Shown here: positions 10,701 to 22,014 of the stretch, piece by piece | How the letters are laid out: every line of letters starts with the position of its first letter | How positions within the stretch are numbered: the stretch's first letter is position 1 | Source of the DNA: Crotalaria pallida | Taxonomy: Eukaryota; Streptophyta; Magnoliopsida; Fabales; Fabaceae | DNA: 64,000 bases | Assembly: GCA_037953625.1 (NCBI GenBank) | Contig: CM075649.1 | Coordinates: forward strand, 118,727,290-118,791,289 | Direction: 5' to 3' | Made by a program: the position numbers and the translations under genes | The notes under the pieces: generated by a model | Databases searched by the model: none | The model's input: the letters and a program-made list of their open reading frames with translations, nothing else | What the model was told of the DNA's origin: nothing

Positions 10701-13700
10701 TGAACTTTGTCATATATGTGTATGTTCTGGAAATTTTGAAGATTAAATAAATTAACTTGATATAGTTTTGGATTTTATCTTTTGGTGTTTTATGTGTAAT
10801 TACACTAGGATTCTATTTGAATGTTTTTGATGAAAATGAATTTTTATGCTTGATATTATAACTTGGATGGCTTGTATGATAATCATGATGTCTTAAAATG
10901 ATTGAATGAATGGTTGTTTGATGACATGTTTAGGTTATGCATGAATTAATTATTTAATTAACCAAAGTGTTGTGTTTGAGTTTGTGATTGGTTTGAAAAG
11001 TAATTGGTCTTGAAATAGTTTAGCTTTGATTTAATTAAAGAACCTTGAACTTAGTGGTTGCTGTCCTTAATTCATTTCACAATGTTAAGTGTGAAAAATA
11101 AATTATTTAAGTGTTTATTTTATAACCAAGTATTATATGAACTAAAGTTTGATTTTTCGGTGTTTTCGGGTTTTCTGAAAAATGGTTTATGGACTTGTGT
11201 ACTTGCTGTCCAGATTTTATCAAATTGTTTTTCAATCCTAAAAATTTATTTAGTTGGTTTAAAGTTTAAGTTTTAAGTGGTATTTAAATTGAGAAAGATT
11301 TGAATTGAAAATGTTTTAACGATTTGCGATTTTCCGACGAGAAATAGAAGAGTTTTCGAAAACGCGTTTTTGATACTAAGTAGGACAATTATTTAAGATA
11401 GACTTATAATGTTAGTGTCATCTCCCTTAGTACAAGGTATGTATAAGCCGAGAAGCGGAACGGCCGACCTATTGGGAAGGACTCGCAACGATTTCAGATG
11501 CTGGAGTGTGAGGTGAGAGATGCAGTAGGCCTAAGTCGTCGTGATGCGTAGACTCGGTTCTAAACTGAGTATATCGAGTCTAATTGAGCATTTGTCATAG
11601 GTTATGTTCTGCATAATTATATGTGATTTAAATGTGCTAGATGTTTATCTGTTTTGTTAAGTATGTTGCATGAATAATTTTTGTCATGTATTGAAATTTT
11701 CTGTGAGCGTATTGTTGAGTATATCCTGTTCTGTCTGAGAAGTTGAATGTGGTTATAAGGGATAATGCGAATTATGAGAAAGAGTGAGAAATTAAAGAGA
11801 TACGATTGAGAAAGAGATAAAACGTAACGCGAATAAAATTGTGAAAGAAATAAGTCGTGAGATGTATGAATTGCAAAAGATGTGAAGAGTTGAGATTTGA
11901 AAGAGAAAGTGGTTGTGATAGTGAGATGCGGTTTGAGTGGAGATGTGATTCCTCGTTCATGTTTTTGGAAAGAAGCTTAGTGTTGAGTTGAGATTTCTCC
12001 TCCATTAACACTCATCCAAAAATATGATTTTTTTTTTTAAAATGGTTTTGAAAGGAGATTTTGTGAAAACGATATTTTGCGAAAGTTTTTGGAAATATTA
12101 TCTTTTGAAAAAGTTTTGCGAAAGATATTTTAAGAAAGACGAGGAAGAGAGGCTGATGATGTTGATGAGGAATATGTGGAGAATGAGCTTATGAGAATCA
12201 TGACGATGAGATGAGAATTTGATGTTGAGGCCAAGGGCGATGGAGATTTAGGGGGAATGGATTGCGTTTAGTGGTCGGGCTTCGTTGAAGGGATGCGCCA
12301 AGGACGAGCCGACTGTTAGGATTAAGCCGTTAAGTAAATCGTAAAACATTAAAAGACTTTAAAAGACATTTACAAACGCGGTGAGACATGAGTGTCGTAT
12401 CGAAGTAGTGGAGAGGAAGGTACCCCGGATATCAAGGATATTCGGGTTGTGAATGCAATAGGGTAAGCTAGGGCGGTAAAACGCCATGAGGCTTTGAGTA
12501 CTATTCTGGGCGGAATGAATCCCACATGTGGCGTACTAACGTGGTAGGGACTGGGTCTAATGTCGTGGTAAGTTCTGCACCCGGGACAGGAATAGTGTTG
12601 TCACCCCTATGGCATTTCAGGAACAGTGAGAGGGACTGGAACGGGGCATTTGAGATTGCCGCTGAGAGCATGCCTTGATTATATGATATGAATTGAATTG
12701 ATTTTAGGTTGGGCCTCCTGGTCTGGGACCATTTGTTGTGTGACAGCTATCGTGCCCGCGTGGTAAAGGTCCTGTACTCCTGTTTGCTTCCGACTAGGTT
12801 GGGTGGATGACCGAGGAGATGTAGACGTGTGTGCGAGTTCAATGATGCTTCCCCCTCATCATTGAGCGAACCGTTTGATAATACTTAATAATGATAAAAG
12901 ATCCTAAGAGAGAATGTATAAAGAATTTATTGAGAAGGATTCGAAGAAGAGAGTATAAGTGCTTGAGAAAGATGATGATGAGACTCGAATGTTCGAAGGC
13001 TGGTGATGCCAAGTACAGTGATGTGAATTGGGTTGATTTATGGTTCTTATATATGTTTGGTTTGTCATGATATGTTTTATTTATAAATGTTTCCTATGTG
13101 CTTACATGAATATACTTGTCATATGCATTGCATGAGAATTGTTAGTTCCTATGTCTTTATTATATGCCTCTAGTTATTGTCCTATTGTCTGGTCATGTTG
13201 TACTTCGGAAATACTGACCATCTCTCCTACCATGTTGTCGTGTCGGGTTACTCCGATATTGCAACGGGTAGATGGTTGACCCTGTAGTAGGATCTGTACT
13301 TTCTTCTCGATGCGGTTTCGGCAGTGGGCTTCAGCGAAGAAGATTAGAGGTCAAGAATAGTAATAGGTAATTTCCTTGAGCACTGTATCCCTTGCAACTA
13401 CTTGGTTACCTTGTCGAATCATTATGTACCCCACTTGAGAATTTATTGAGTATGACTTTTGAAAGAATAAAGTTTTATAAAACAAGAAATAAAAATGTTT
13501 TATCAAAAGAGATTTATGAAGCTAAGTTACAAAGCGTGATGTTAAGTAACATCTCGGTTTGGAACTTGACTTGTGATGTGTGACGTGAGAACGTTATTTT
13601 ATTTCAATTATGTTACTGAAATGTTTTTGAACCTTAAGCTTCTCATGTCCATGTCACCTTGAAAAAAAAATTTCCCAAATTTTTACTATATTTTATTAAA

Positions 13701-13740
13701 GAGATAAGTGTTTTCAAGTTGCTGAAATCGGGGTGTTACA

Positions 13741-14312
13741 GAGTGGTATCAGAGCAATGGTTATCCAAAGTAGCCTGATACATGGGCTTATGTGCTTGTT
13801 TGTGTGTCTGTCTGTGTGTTAGTGTTAGAATTTGGATGAGTGAGAATAGGAGTACGAAGTCACGTGAGCATCTCTATCATACCACCTCTAACGTTCGATC
13901 TATCTCTATCGTTCTATCTCTCTATCTTTAGAACGTGCCAAGGATTTGTCTGCGATGGTACAAGGATCGGTGATCAGAACCATGAGGAGACTTTATTCTT
14001 TGTGAACTGAACCCCTCTTGACTGTTGAAAACCTCTTTTGTTGAGAATTCCCTTTTTGTTTGTAACGACCTCTGAGCCATTGACATGCGACTTTGTTTTA
14101 CGACTAAAACCCTCTTTTCCATGATTGAAATTTTTCTTATGAAAACCCTATGTGTTGTTGAGTTATCTTGACAATACGTTTGTTTTATTTAAAAGCCTTC
14201 CATGAAAACTTTAGACCCTGACACCTTATGCCAATCGATTAGATATACCTAAGTTATAAGGTGAACGGTGAGATGTTGTTAAGGAAAGAGTCATAATGGT
14301 TGAGGAAGGAGT
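13741..14312 (+). other. E2 internal region, left part, with primer site
   Basis: Three bases after the 5' LTR comes TGGTATCAGAGCAATGG (13744-13760), the complement of the initiator tRNA-Met 3' end and the start site of minus-strand synthesis. The rest shows no gag. The only longer open frame (13928-14122, minus) has no recognisable domain and is a chance frame. The region is cut by element D after ggagt (14308-14312). Confidence 0.85.
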
Positions 14313-14595
14313 TGTAGGATTCTCATGTTTTGATGCTAACAATCTCTCTCCAAGCAACAACATTGGCAACAAGCAAGCTACACCACATGAAGATTAGAAT
14401 TAGGATTTTTATTAATTCTAATTCAATGTAATCTTTATTTTATGCAATGCATCTCAATGGTGTGGGTAGCTTAGGTGATTTTAAGAATATTTAAATAATG
14501 TCTGATTAAGAGTGAAGATACTTTAAATCTTGATTAAATAGCTTGTGAAAATCATTTTAGAAAAACTTTGTTTTTATTCAGATTCTGATCAGTTT

Positions 14596-14728
14596 ACTCG
14601 AGTAATGAGTATTGGTTCACTCGAGTAATTTATGTTCTGACAGGTTAATCGAGTAATGGTTTACACATCACTCGAGTAACTTAATCTGACATGTTTCACT
14701 CGAGTGACGTTGTTTGGTTTACTCGAGT
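14596..14728. repeat. ACTCGAGT cluster 1 in D LTR, alternating 23/28 bp
   Basis: Six palindromes (one decayed to AATCGAGT) with successive start distances 23, 28, 23, 28, 23 bp, a strict alternation that pairs the sites. The same cluster is at 19784-19916 in the 3' LTR. Confidence 0.92.
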
Positions 14729-15531
14729 AATTCAATCAGTGTTGGGAAAATTTTAAAAGGACTTAATTTTCTCTTTCAAAGCATATACTTTCATTCTTAC
14801 AATTTTCTAATATACTTTGAAAAGTAATTCAAGAGCTATTTTACATCTTTCAAGAGCTATCAAGATTCAACAAAGAACTTTTCATTCTTCACTCTATTTT
14901 CTATCATTGTTCAAATATTCTTGAGATCATATTTTTGTTCTTAGTGGTTGTTGAAGATTTGCAATTTGTGATTGCATCATTGAAGTTTCAACACAAGTGA
15001 AGAATCTCACAAGGAAGACTTTGAAGATCAAATCAAAGCAAGAAAAGAGGATTGGTTGGAAGCATCTTCAATCAATTAGCAAGGAAATCTAGAATACTCA
15101 AAAGGGGTAGATTAGATCAAAGTGTTTGGTACACACTTTGAGTTGGGTTTTAAGATAGGAGAACTAAGAATCTAGTTGCATCTTAAAACATTGTAAAATC
15201 TACATTTGAAGATTTCTAGTGAAGAATCTCTCTTGATTTAAGAGGGGACTGGAGTAGCTTTCAAGTGGGTGAAAGTGAACCAGGATAAATCCTTGTGTCT
15301 CTTTTATTTTCATTCCTTGTATTTCATTAATTCATTAACATTTGCATTTTTAGGTTAGAATTGGGGTTTTCTTAATTCTACTCAATTGATCTAAAATTGC
15401 ATGTTAATATTACTTGAAATTGTTCATATTAATCATTCATAATTTGTTGAATCATCATAGCATTGTTATTCTTGAAGAACTCCATTGAAAACAAAGTTTT
15501 AAATTGAATTTTACCCAGTTTACTCGAGTAA

Positions 15532-15705
15532 AGTTCTTGTCACTCGAGTAATCTGCTTTCAGTTTATAAACATTACTCGAGTAGGTTTTCTGTTACTCGA
15601 GTGATTTAAAATTTGCTTTCGTAATACTCGAGTGATTTGCTGAATACTCGAGTGAAATTATTTTTGGTTGCGTATTACTCGAGCGAAGGCTTGAGTTACT
15701 CGAGT
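15532..15705. repeat. ACTCGAGT cluster 2 in D LTR, alternating 20/31-33 bp
   Basis: Eight palindromes with successive start distances 20, 33, 20, 31, 20, 31, 21 bp. The short distance equals that in the unrelated chromovirus LTRs S and X. One copy reads ACTCGAGC in this LTR but ACTCGAGT in the 3' LTR (cluster 20720-20893). Confidence 0.92.
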
Positions 15706-15843
15706 AATCTGAACTGAATTCTTAAGAAAATTTATTTTCATAAAACCATTCTCTTAGGTGGACGAAAAATCTGTAATAAGGCTTCAATATTCTATTCACC
15801 CCCCCTCTAGACTATATTGAGCCGCTTGTTGGTTTCCAACAAG

Positions 15844-15856
15844 TGGTATCAGAGCT
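15844..15856 (+). other. D primer binding site (initiator tRNA-Met)
   Basis: TGGTATCAGAGCT two bases after the 5' LTR matches the 3' end of plant initiator tRNA-Met. Confidence 0.9.
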
Positions 15857-15907
15857 CGGACGAAAAATCCGAGCCTTAAAAAGCTTTTTCGAAAAGATCC
15901 TTTTTAC

Positions 15908-17704
15908 TTGGAAACAATGGGCTCAATTTCAAATCCTTTCGGTGGTGAAGGAACTTCCATTAATCGTCCTCCACTATTTAGTGGTGAGGGTTACGCTTAT
16001 TGGAAGGTCCGCATGAAAATTTTTATTCAAGCCATAGATATGGAAATTTGGAACGCCATAGAGAATGGACCTTTTGTTCCTCAAACGAAAGTAAATGATG
16101 TTGTTTCAATTAAACCTCAATCGAGTTGGGACAATGATGATAAGAAGAAAGTTGCATTTGATTTAAAAGCTAAAAATATCATCACGTCCGCTCTTTCTTA
16201 TGATGAGTTCTTTCGAGTATCTCAATGTGTTGATGCTAAACAAATGTGGGACACATTACAAGTCACACATGAGGGCACTTCGGAGGTTAGAAGGGCTAGG
16301 CTAAATACACTCATGCATGAATATGAACTCTTTCGTATGTTACCTAATGAAAACATAGGTGACATGCAAAAGCGGTTCACTCACATCATTAATCATCTTT
16401 CTGCACTTGGAAAAGTTATATCTAATGGTGAAGTTGTTAATAAGATTTTGAGATGTCTTAGCAGGGAATGGCAACCTAAGGTGACGGCCATTATGGAAGC
16501 TAGAGACGTGGATCAAATTGATTTAGCAACTCTATTCGGAAAGCTTCAAGAGCATGAAATGGAGCTTAGACGGTTATCCATGAATGAAGATGCCGATAGG
16601 AAGAAAAAGGGGATAGCTCTTAAATCAACTTCAAAATCCCTTAAGGCACAAGAGGAAAACTTTCAAGTGGATGACTCGGACTCCGATATAGATGATGAGA
16701 CCCTTGGCTTGCTAGTTAAAAAGCTTGGTAGGTTCCTTAAGAAAAAGGGGAACTTTAATAGAAATAGACAAAGAGATTCTAAGGACTCACAACCAAGAAA
16801 TAAGACTAACAAGGATCACATCAAGTGTCATGGATGTGGAAAGCTTGGTCACTATCGATCGAATTGTCCAACTCATTCTAAGAAGTCGGAAGGTGACAAC
16901 TCAAAATTCAATTCTTCTAAAGGAAAAAGGGCTTACATAGTATGGGATGAAGTGGAGAGTCAATCAACATCTAGCTCATCGGATGATGAAGAACTTGCAA
17001 ATCTATGTTTAATGACAAAGCTTGATGAAGAGGAATCTTCGAGCATTAAATCAAGTGAGAACGTCAATGAGGTAGATTATCTTTCCGATGCTAGCTCAAG
17101 TTCTAATTCTCCTTCATTCAATGAATTGTACAATGTGTATGTAGAGATGCATAAAGAGTTGAAGAAACTTGCTAAAATAAATGTTGAAAGAAAGAATTTC
17201 ATAATGAAGCAACATGAAAAGATAATTGAACTTCAAAAAGATTTAGAAGAACTTAAGCTTCAAAATGAAACTCTGGAACTCATTTATGCAAACTCTACAT
17301 GCAATTGTGAATTGAAATCAAATGAGACTCCATCTTGTGAAAATTGCAAGTCTTTGGAAAAAGAAGTTTTTAATTTGAATGATCGACTTGCAAGGCTCAT
17401 GAAAGGAGATACTTCTTTAGATCATTTGCTTTCAACTCAAAGGAACAATAGCAATAGATCCGGTCTTGGCTATACCAAACCTAAGAAACGCAATTATCGC
17501 AAAGTTGGTGGATTTTCAAAGAATAAGATTTCTAAAAACCCAACTTGTCATTATTGTGGAATCTTTGGGCATACCACAAATAAATGTAATATAAAGAAAT
17601 TTGGTATATCAAGCGGTGAATATATTTGGATTGTTAAGGGGACTTCTCCCCATGCTAACAACAAAGGACCCAAGATCACTTGGGTACCTAAGTCAACCAA
17701 ATGA
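15908..17704 (+). CDS. gag: Sirevirus Gag, 598 aa
   Basis: Capsid/nucleocapsid protein that packages element RNA into cytoplasmic particles. It opens with the Sirevirus signature NPFGGEGTSINRPPLFSGEG, where Y/F-YWK follows, and contains the usual plant Copia Gag region (about residues 25-230). A first CCHC knuckle is at C307-C320 (CHGCGKLGHYRSNC). A Lys/Glu-rich coiled coil spans roughly 410-490, and a second CCHC is at C547-C560 (CHYCGIFGHTTNKC). The large size and second knuckle are typical of Sireviruses. The frame is intact and ends in TGA at 17702-17704. The pol frame continues in the same register but meets a second stop (TAG, 17714-17716) before the protease. The start ATG is 67 bp after the LTR, the first in frame. 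Confidence 0.93.
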   Translation: METMGSISNPFGGEGTSINRPPLFSGEGYAYWKVRMKIFIQAIDMEIWNAIENGPFVPQTKVNDVVSIKPQSSWDNDDKKKVAFDLKAKNIITSALSYDEFFRVSQCVDAKQMWDTLQVTHEGTSEVRRARLNTLMHEYELFRMLPNENIGDMQKRFTHIINHLSALGKVISNGEVVNKILRCLSREWQPKVTAIMEARDVDQIDLATLFGKLQEHEMELRRLSMNEDADRKKKGIALKSTSKSLKAQEENFQVDDSDSDIDDETLGLLVKKLGRFLKKKGNFNRNRQRDSKDSQPRNKTNKDHIKCHGCGKLGHYRSNCPTHSKKSEGDNSKFNSSKGKRAYIVWDEVESQSTSSSSDDEELANLCLMTKLDEEESSSIKSSENVNEVDYLSDASSSSNSPSFNELYNVYVEMHKELKKLAKINVERKNFIMKQHEKIIELQKDLEELKLQNETLELIYANSTCNCELKSNETPSCENCKSLEKEVFNLNDRLARLMKGDTSLDHLLSTQRNNSNRSGLGYTKPKKRNYRKVGGFSKNKISKNPTCHYCGIFGHTTNKCNIKKFGISSGEYIWIVKGTSPHANNKGPKITWVPKSTK

Positions 17705-17716
17705 TATTGTTTGTAG

Positions 17717-19069
17717 GTGTGTCTTCGAACCAAAGAGCGCAAATGGTATTTGGATAGTGGTTGTTCAAGACACATGACGGGAGACAAAACGCACTTCATG
17801 GAACTTACTCCAAAAAGTGATGGATTTGTGACATACGGCGACAACAACAAGGGCAAAATTCTAGGAGTCGGGAAGATCGGTAACGTATCTAACCTTGTCA
17901 TAGAAAATGTCCTATACGTAGAAGGCTTAGAACACAACTTGCTTAGTATAAGCCAACTATGCGATATGGGCAATTATGTGACATTTACTCCGGAATTATG
18001 TTTCATTAAGTCTTCTATAGATGATAGTGTTAAGTTTGTTGGTCGTCGCTCTAATAACACTTACTTAATTGATTTGGATGAGATAACTTCACTATTTTCA
18101 AAATGTTTCAAATCTTTTGATGATGAAATTCGTCTTTGGCATAGACGAATTGCTCATGTGAATGTGAATCAATTGAACAAACTTTTGCGAAAAGATTTAG
18201 TGATTGGTTTGCCTAAACTAAACTTTAAGCTTGATGGCATTTGTGACTCTTGTCAAAAGTGCAAGCAAGTTAAAAGTTCTTTTAAACCTAAAAATGTGAT
18301 AAGCACAACAAAGCCTTTGGAGCTAATCCATATGGATTTGTTTGGCCCTTCACAAATTAAAAGTTTAGGTGGCAATTACTATGGATTTGTTTTAGTAGAC
18401 GATTTTACTAGATTCACATGGACTTTATTTTTATCCGCAAAAAGTGAAGTTTATAAATGTTTTAAAAAATTTGCCAAACTCATCCAAAATCAACTAAGTT
18501 TGAAAATTGTGTCTATTAGAAGTGATCACGGAGGTGAGTTTGAAAACACTAGGATTGATGCGTTTTGTGATAAGTTTGGTATTGATCATCAATTTTCGGC
18601 CCCTAGGACTCCGGAGCAAAACGGAGTTGTAGAAAGGAAAAATAGAATATTAGTGGAACTTGCTCGTACTATGTTGAAAGAATCAAATGTTCCTAAATAT
18701 TTTTGGGCTGATGCGGTAAACACCGCTTGCTATGTGCTTAATAGGGTTCTTATTCATCCGCATTTAAATAAAACACCTTATGAACTTTTAAAAGGGCGAA
18801 AGCCAAATATCTCACATTTTCATGTTTTTGGGTGTAAGGTGTTTGTTTTAAATAACGGAAAGGAACTGGTCGGCAAGTTTGACTCTAAAGCCGACGAAGG
18901 CATATTCATAGGTTATTCAACTCATAGCAAAGCATATAGAGTCTACAATAAAAGAACATTAACCGTTGAGGAATCCGTGCATAGGTTATTCATGTTGTAT
19001 TTGCTGTTGATTTCTGTTGCATGTTTCATTTGCATATTCTCTGTTTATGTTTCTGTTTCATGTTTCTGA
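17717..19069 (+). pseudogene. pol: Sirevirus pol, protease-integrase only (RT/RNase H deleted)
   Basis: Same frame as gag, separated by TGA and TAG. The protease motif DSG is at residues 13-15. The GAG-pre-integrase HHCC region follows (LWHRRIAH ... CDSCQKC). The integrase core has D (HMDLFG), D (DHGGEF) and E (NGVVERKN), so the catalytic triad is complete. The open frame then leaves the integrase at about 18982, just after EESVH. It continues into a hydrophobic out-of-family tail (RLFMLYLLLIS...) and stops at 19069. Reverse transcriptase, RNase H and any env-like region are absent, so about half of pol was lost. With near-identical LTRs, the loss either preceded insertion (mobilised in trans) or is very recent. 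Confidence 0.92.
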
Positions 19070-19500
19070 CTCTGTTGCTACTATGACTTTAGGACCTTGT
19101 GTATGGTCTAGTTTGTTTAGTTTTCGTTTTGATTATCTGCTATGATTTGCTGCATAGTGTGATGCTCTGATATTCTGATTTATGGTGCTATATTCGTTGT
19201 TCGTTTATATTCGTTGTTTATATACGTTGAGGCACTATTGTGGTTTATTTTGGTATTGTCTTTATTGTTATATATTTTCTATACCATTGTGAACTACTTA
19301 CCTTCAACTTTTGGCAAAGGACTTTTCTCAAAAATATTATCTTTTTAATGATGCCAAAAGGGGGAGAATATTTTGTTGATGTTGTTCTTGTAGGTTAAGT
19401 TTTATTATATTTTTCCTAGATGTTTTACATTTAGGGGGAGTATGTTAAAACTTAGTGCTTAATTTGAAAGGAGGTTTGTCATCATCAAAAAGGGGGAGTT
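19070..19500 (+). other. D 3' untranslated region with three polypurine tracts
   Basis: Non-coding. It contains three G-runs of polypurine-tract type: AAAAGGGGGAGAA (19356-19368), TTAGGGGGAG (19431-19440) and AAAAAGGGGGAGTT (about 19487-19500, directly before the 3' LTR). The last is the functional position for plus-strand priming; multiplied tracts are a known Sirevirus trait. Confidence 0.85.
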
Positions 19501-21029
19501 TGTAGGATTCTCATGTTTTGATGCTAACAATCTCTCTCCAAGCAACAACATTGGCAACAAGCAAGCTACACCACATGAAGATTAGAATTAGGATTTTTAT
19601 TAATTCTAATTCAATGTAATCTTTATTTTATGCAATGCATCTCATTGGTGTGGGTAGCTTAGGTGATTTTAAGAATATTTAAATAATGTCTGATTAAGAG
19701 TGAAGATACTTTAAATCTTGATTAAATAGCTTGTGAAAATCATTTTAGAAAAACTTTGTTTTTATTCAGATTCTGATCAGTTTACTCGAGTAATGAGTAT
19801 TGGTTCACTCGAGTAATTTATGTTCTGACAGGTTAATCGAGTAATGGTTTACACATCACTCGAGTAACTTAATCTGACATGTTTCACTCGAGTGACGTTG
19901 TTTGGTTTACTCGAGTAATTCAATCAGTGTTGGGAAAATTTTAAAAGGACTTAATTTTCTCTTTCAAAGCATATACTTTCATTCTTACAATTTTCTAATA
20001 TACTTTGAAAAGTAATTCAAGAGCTATTTTACATCTTTCAAGAGCTATCAAGATTCAACAAAGAACTTTTCATTCTTCACTCTATTTTCTATCATTGTTC
20101 AAATATTCTTGAGATCATATTTTTGTTCTTAGTGGTTGTTGAAGATTTGCAATTTGTGATTGCATCATTGAAGTTTCAACACAAGTGAAGAATCTCACAA
20201 GGAAGACATTGAAGATCAAATCAAAGCAAGAAAAGAGGATTGGTTGGAAGCATCTTCAATCAATTAGCAAGGAAATCTAGAATACTCAAAAGGGGTAGAT
20301 TAGATCAAAGTGTTTGGTACACACTTTGAGTTGGGTTTTAAGATAGGAGAACTAAGAATCTAGTTGCATCTTAAAACATTGTAAAATCTACATTTGAAGA
20401 TTTCTAGTGAAGAATCTCTCTTGATTTAAGAGGGGACTGGAGTAGCTTTCAAGTGGGTGAAAGTGAACCAGGATAAATCCTTGTGTCTCTTTTATTTTCA
20501 TTCCTTGTATTTCATTAATTCATTAACATTTGCATTTTTAGGTTAGAATTGGGGTTTTCTTAATTCTACTCAATTGATCTAAAATTGCATGTTAATATTA
20601 CTTGAAATTGTTCATATTAATCATTCATAATTTGTTGAATCATCATAGCATTGTTATTCTTGAAGAACTCCATTGAAAACAAAGTTTTAAATTGAATTTT
20701 ACCCAGTTTACTCGAGTAAAGTTCTTGTCACTCGAGTAATCTGCTTTCAGTTTATAAACATTACTCGAGTAGGTTTTCTGTTACTCGAGTGATTTAAAAT
20801 TTGCTTTCGTAATACTCGAGTGATTTGCTGAATACTCGAGTGAAATTATTTTTGGTTGCGTATTACTCGAGTGAAGGCTTGAGTTACTCGAGTAATCTGA
20901 ACTGAATTCTTAAGAAAATTTATTTTCATAAAACCATTCTCTTAGGTGGACGAAAAATCTGTAATAAGGCTTCAATATTCTATTCACCCCCCCTCTAGAC
21001 TATATTGAGCCGCTTGTTGGTTTCCAACA
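19501..21029 (+). repeat. D 3' LTR
   Basis: 1529 bp, same length as the 5' LTR, with three substitutions seen by eye (at 14456, near 15020 and at 15680 in 5' coordinates). Both ACTCGAGT clusters are preserved (19784-19916 and 20720-20893). Confidence 0.95.
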
Positions 21030-21034
21030 GGAGT

Positions 21035-22014
21035 AAGTATGAACGGATGTAATACGTTAGAATAAGAGTACCCCTAGAACCATAAGTAAGATAGTGGAGT
21101 GTACAAAGGGATTAAAGATGAAAAGTTTGATAGTAGTCTAACCCAAGTAATGGTATAGATGGTGTTAGGATGGTGGATATTTGGGACGAATCTGGAAGAG
21201 TTGAAGTCAGAAAAGCTTTGGTTGGAGTAAGTGAATGATTGGGGGAGATGTGAACTTACAATAGGACCATAAGACCAACTAAATGGAGTGGTGAAATTAA
21301 CGGATAGAACCTTTAAGTGACGACCAAAATTAGGTTAAATGACCAAGATTTGATGTTTTAATGGACACAGGTGATTATAAGCTGTGGAATTAAAGGTGTC
21401 ATTAGGTGTTAAGATCATTAATCTGGAGGATAAAACCCTGAGTTGGAAAGTTTTAATGGTTGAGAGGATGAGAATTTGGTTTAGTTAGCAGAATTTAAGA
21501 TAGGCTTGAACAAAGTGATGGGAAGTTTTATAAGATAACCTAGGATTAGTAGATGTTGGGAAGGTTTACGACCTTAGTCTCTGTCAGGTGTTATTGGATA
21601 GACGTGATGTATAGGAATATGATCCGTCAAAGTTGGGGAGTAAACGAAGATTTTGAGTAACCCACCTAGGCTTAAAAAGGATGAGAAGAGTCAAATTAAG
21701 GTAGAAAGACCATGAGGAAAGTAGTATCCTTGTCAGGATTGGCATAAGCATGATATTCTTTTTGAAATTTTGTTTCGAAACCATTGAACCCTTTGAACTC
21801 TTGTTGACAAAGCTATACCATTAATATTCTATCGTGTCCGATAATGAAATGACCTAAGAAGATTACCTTTGAGAAAACGATTAATATGCGACGACTCGAG
21901 GACGACGACTACCGTTATAGACCGAGAGAATCACACCAAAGAATCTGACATCCGTTGATTATGGAATCTTGCGTAGCATTTCTCGAGGACGAGAAATCTG
22001 CAAGTTGGGGAGAA
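21035..22014 (+). other. E2 internal region, right part, with polypurine tract
   Basis: About 1 kb without recognisable coding sequence; the longest frame (21584-21784, minus) is featureless. It ends in AAGTTGGGGAGAA (about 22002-22014), the polypurine tract that abuts the 3' LTR and fixes E2 in plus orientation. Confidence 0.85.

Larger units (their letters stand above)
4582..13740 (+). repeat. E2 5' LTR (contains solo LTR S)
   Basis: It begins TGTAACATCCCGC and ends GGGGTGTTACA next to the primer site. It is interrupted by S at 4751-7991 plus a 5-bp duplication. The remaining sequence is AT-rich and aligns with 22015-27250 throughout, except for 10448-11099, which the 3' copy lacks. An (ATTC)n tract lies at about 8873-8894. 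I see no conserved ORF; short open frames such as 11058-11276 are not kept in the 3' copy. Confidence 0.88.
14313..15841 (+). repeat. D 5' LTR
   Basis: 1529 bp, TG...CA ends, followed by AG and the primer site TGGTATCAGAGCT (15844-15856). It carries two clusters of paired ACTCGAGT palindromes, at 14596-14728 and 15532-15705. No ORF. Confidence 0.95.
14313..21029 (+). mobile_element. D: young Sirevirus-type Copia element lacking reverse transcriptase
   Basis: Target duplication ggagt at 14308-14312 and 21030-21034. Two LTRs of 1529 bp each (14313-15841 and 19501-21029) begin TGTAGGATTC and end TTTCCAACA. I see three base differences between them, so insertion is recent. Sirevirus lineage is indicated by the long Gag with coiled coil and two CCHC knuckles, the DSGCSRHMTG protease, and three G-rich polypurine tracts near the 3' end. 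The interior is only 3.66 kb because reverse transcriptase and RNase H are missing. Confidence 0.95.

Noticed and set aside
13392..13583. 63-aa frame in E2 LTR, also at 26903-27094
   Set aside because: Shared only because both are copies of the same LTR; no domain and no independent homologue in the window.
15844..15856. TGGTATCAGAGC strings as tRNA genes
   Set aside because: They are primer binding sites next to LTRs; no cloverleaf.
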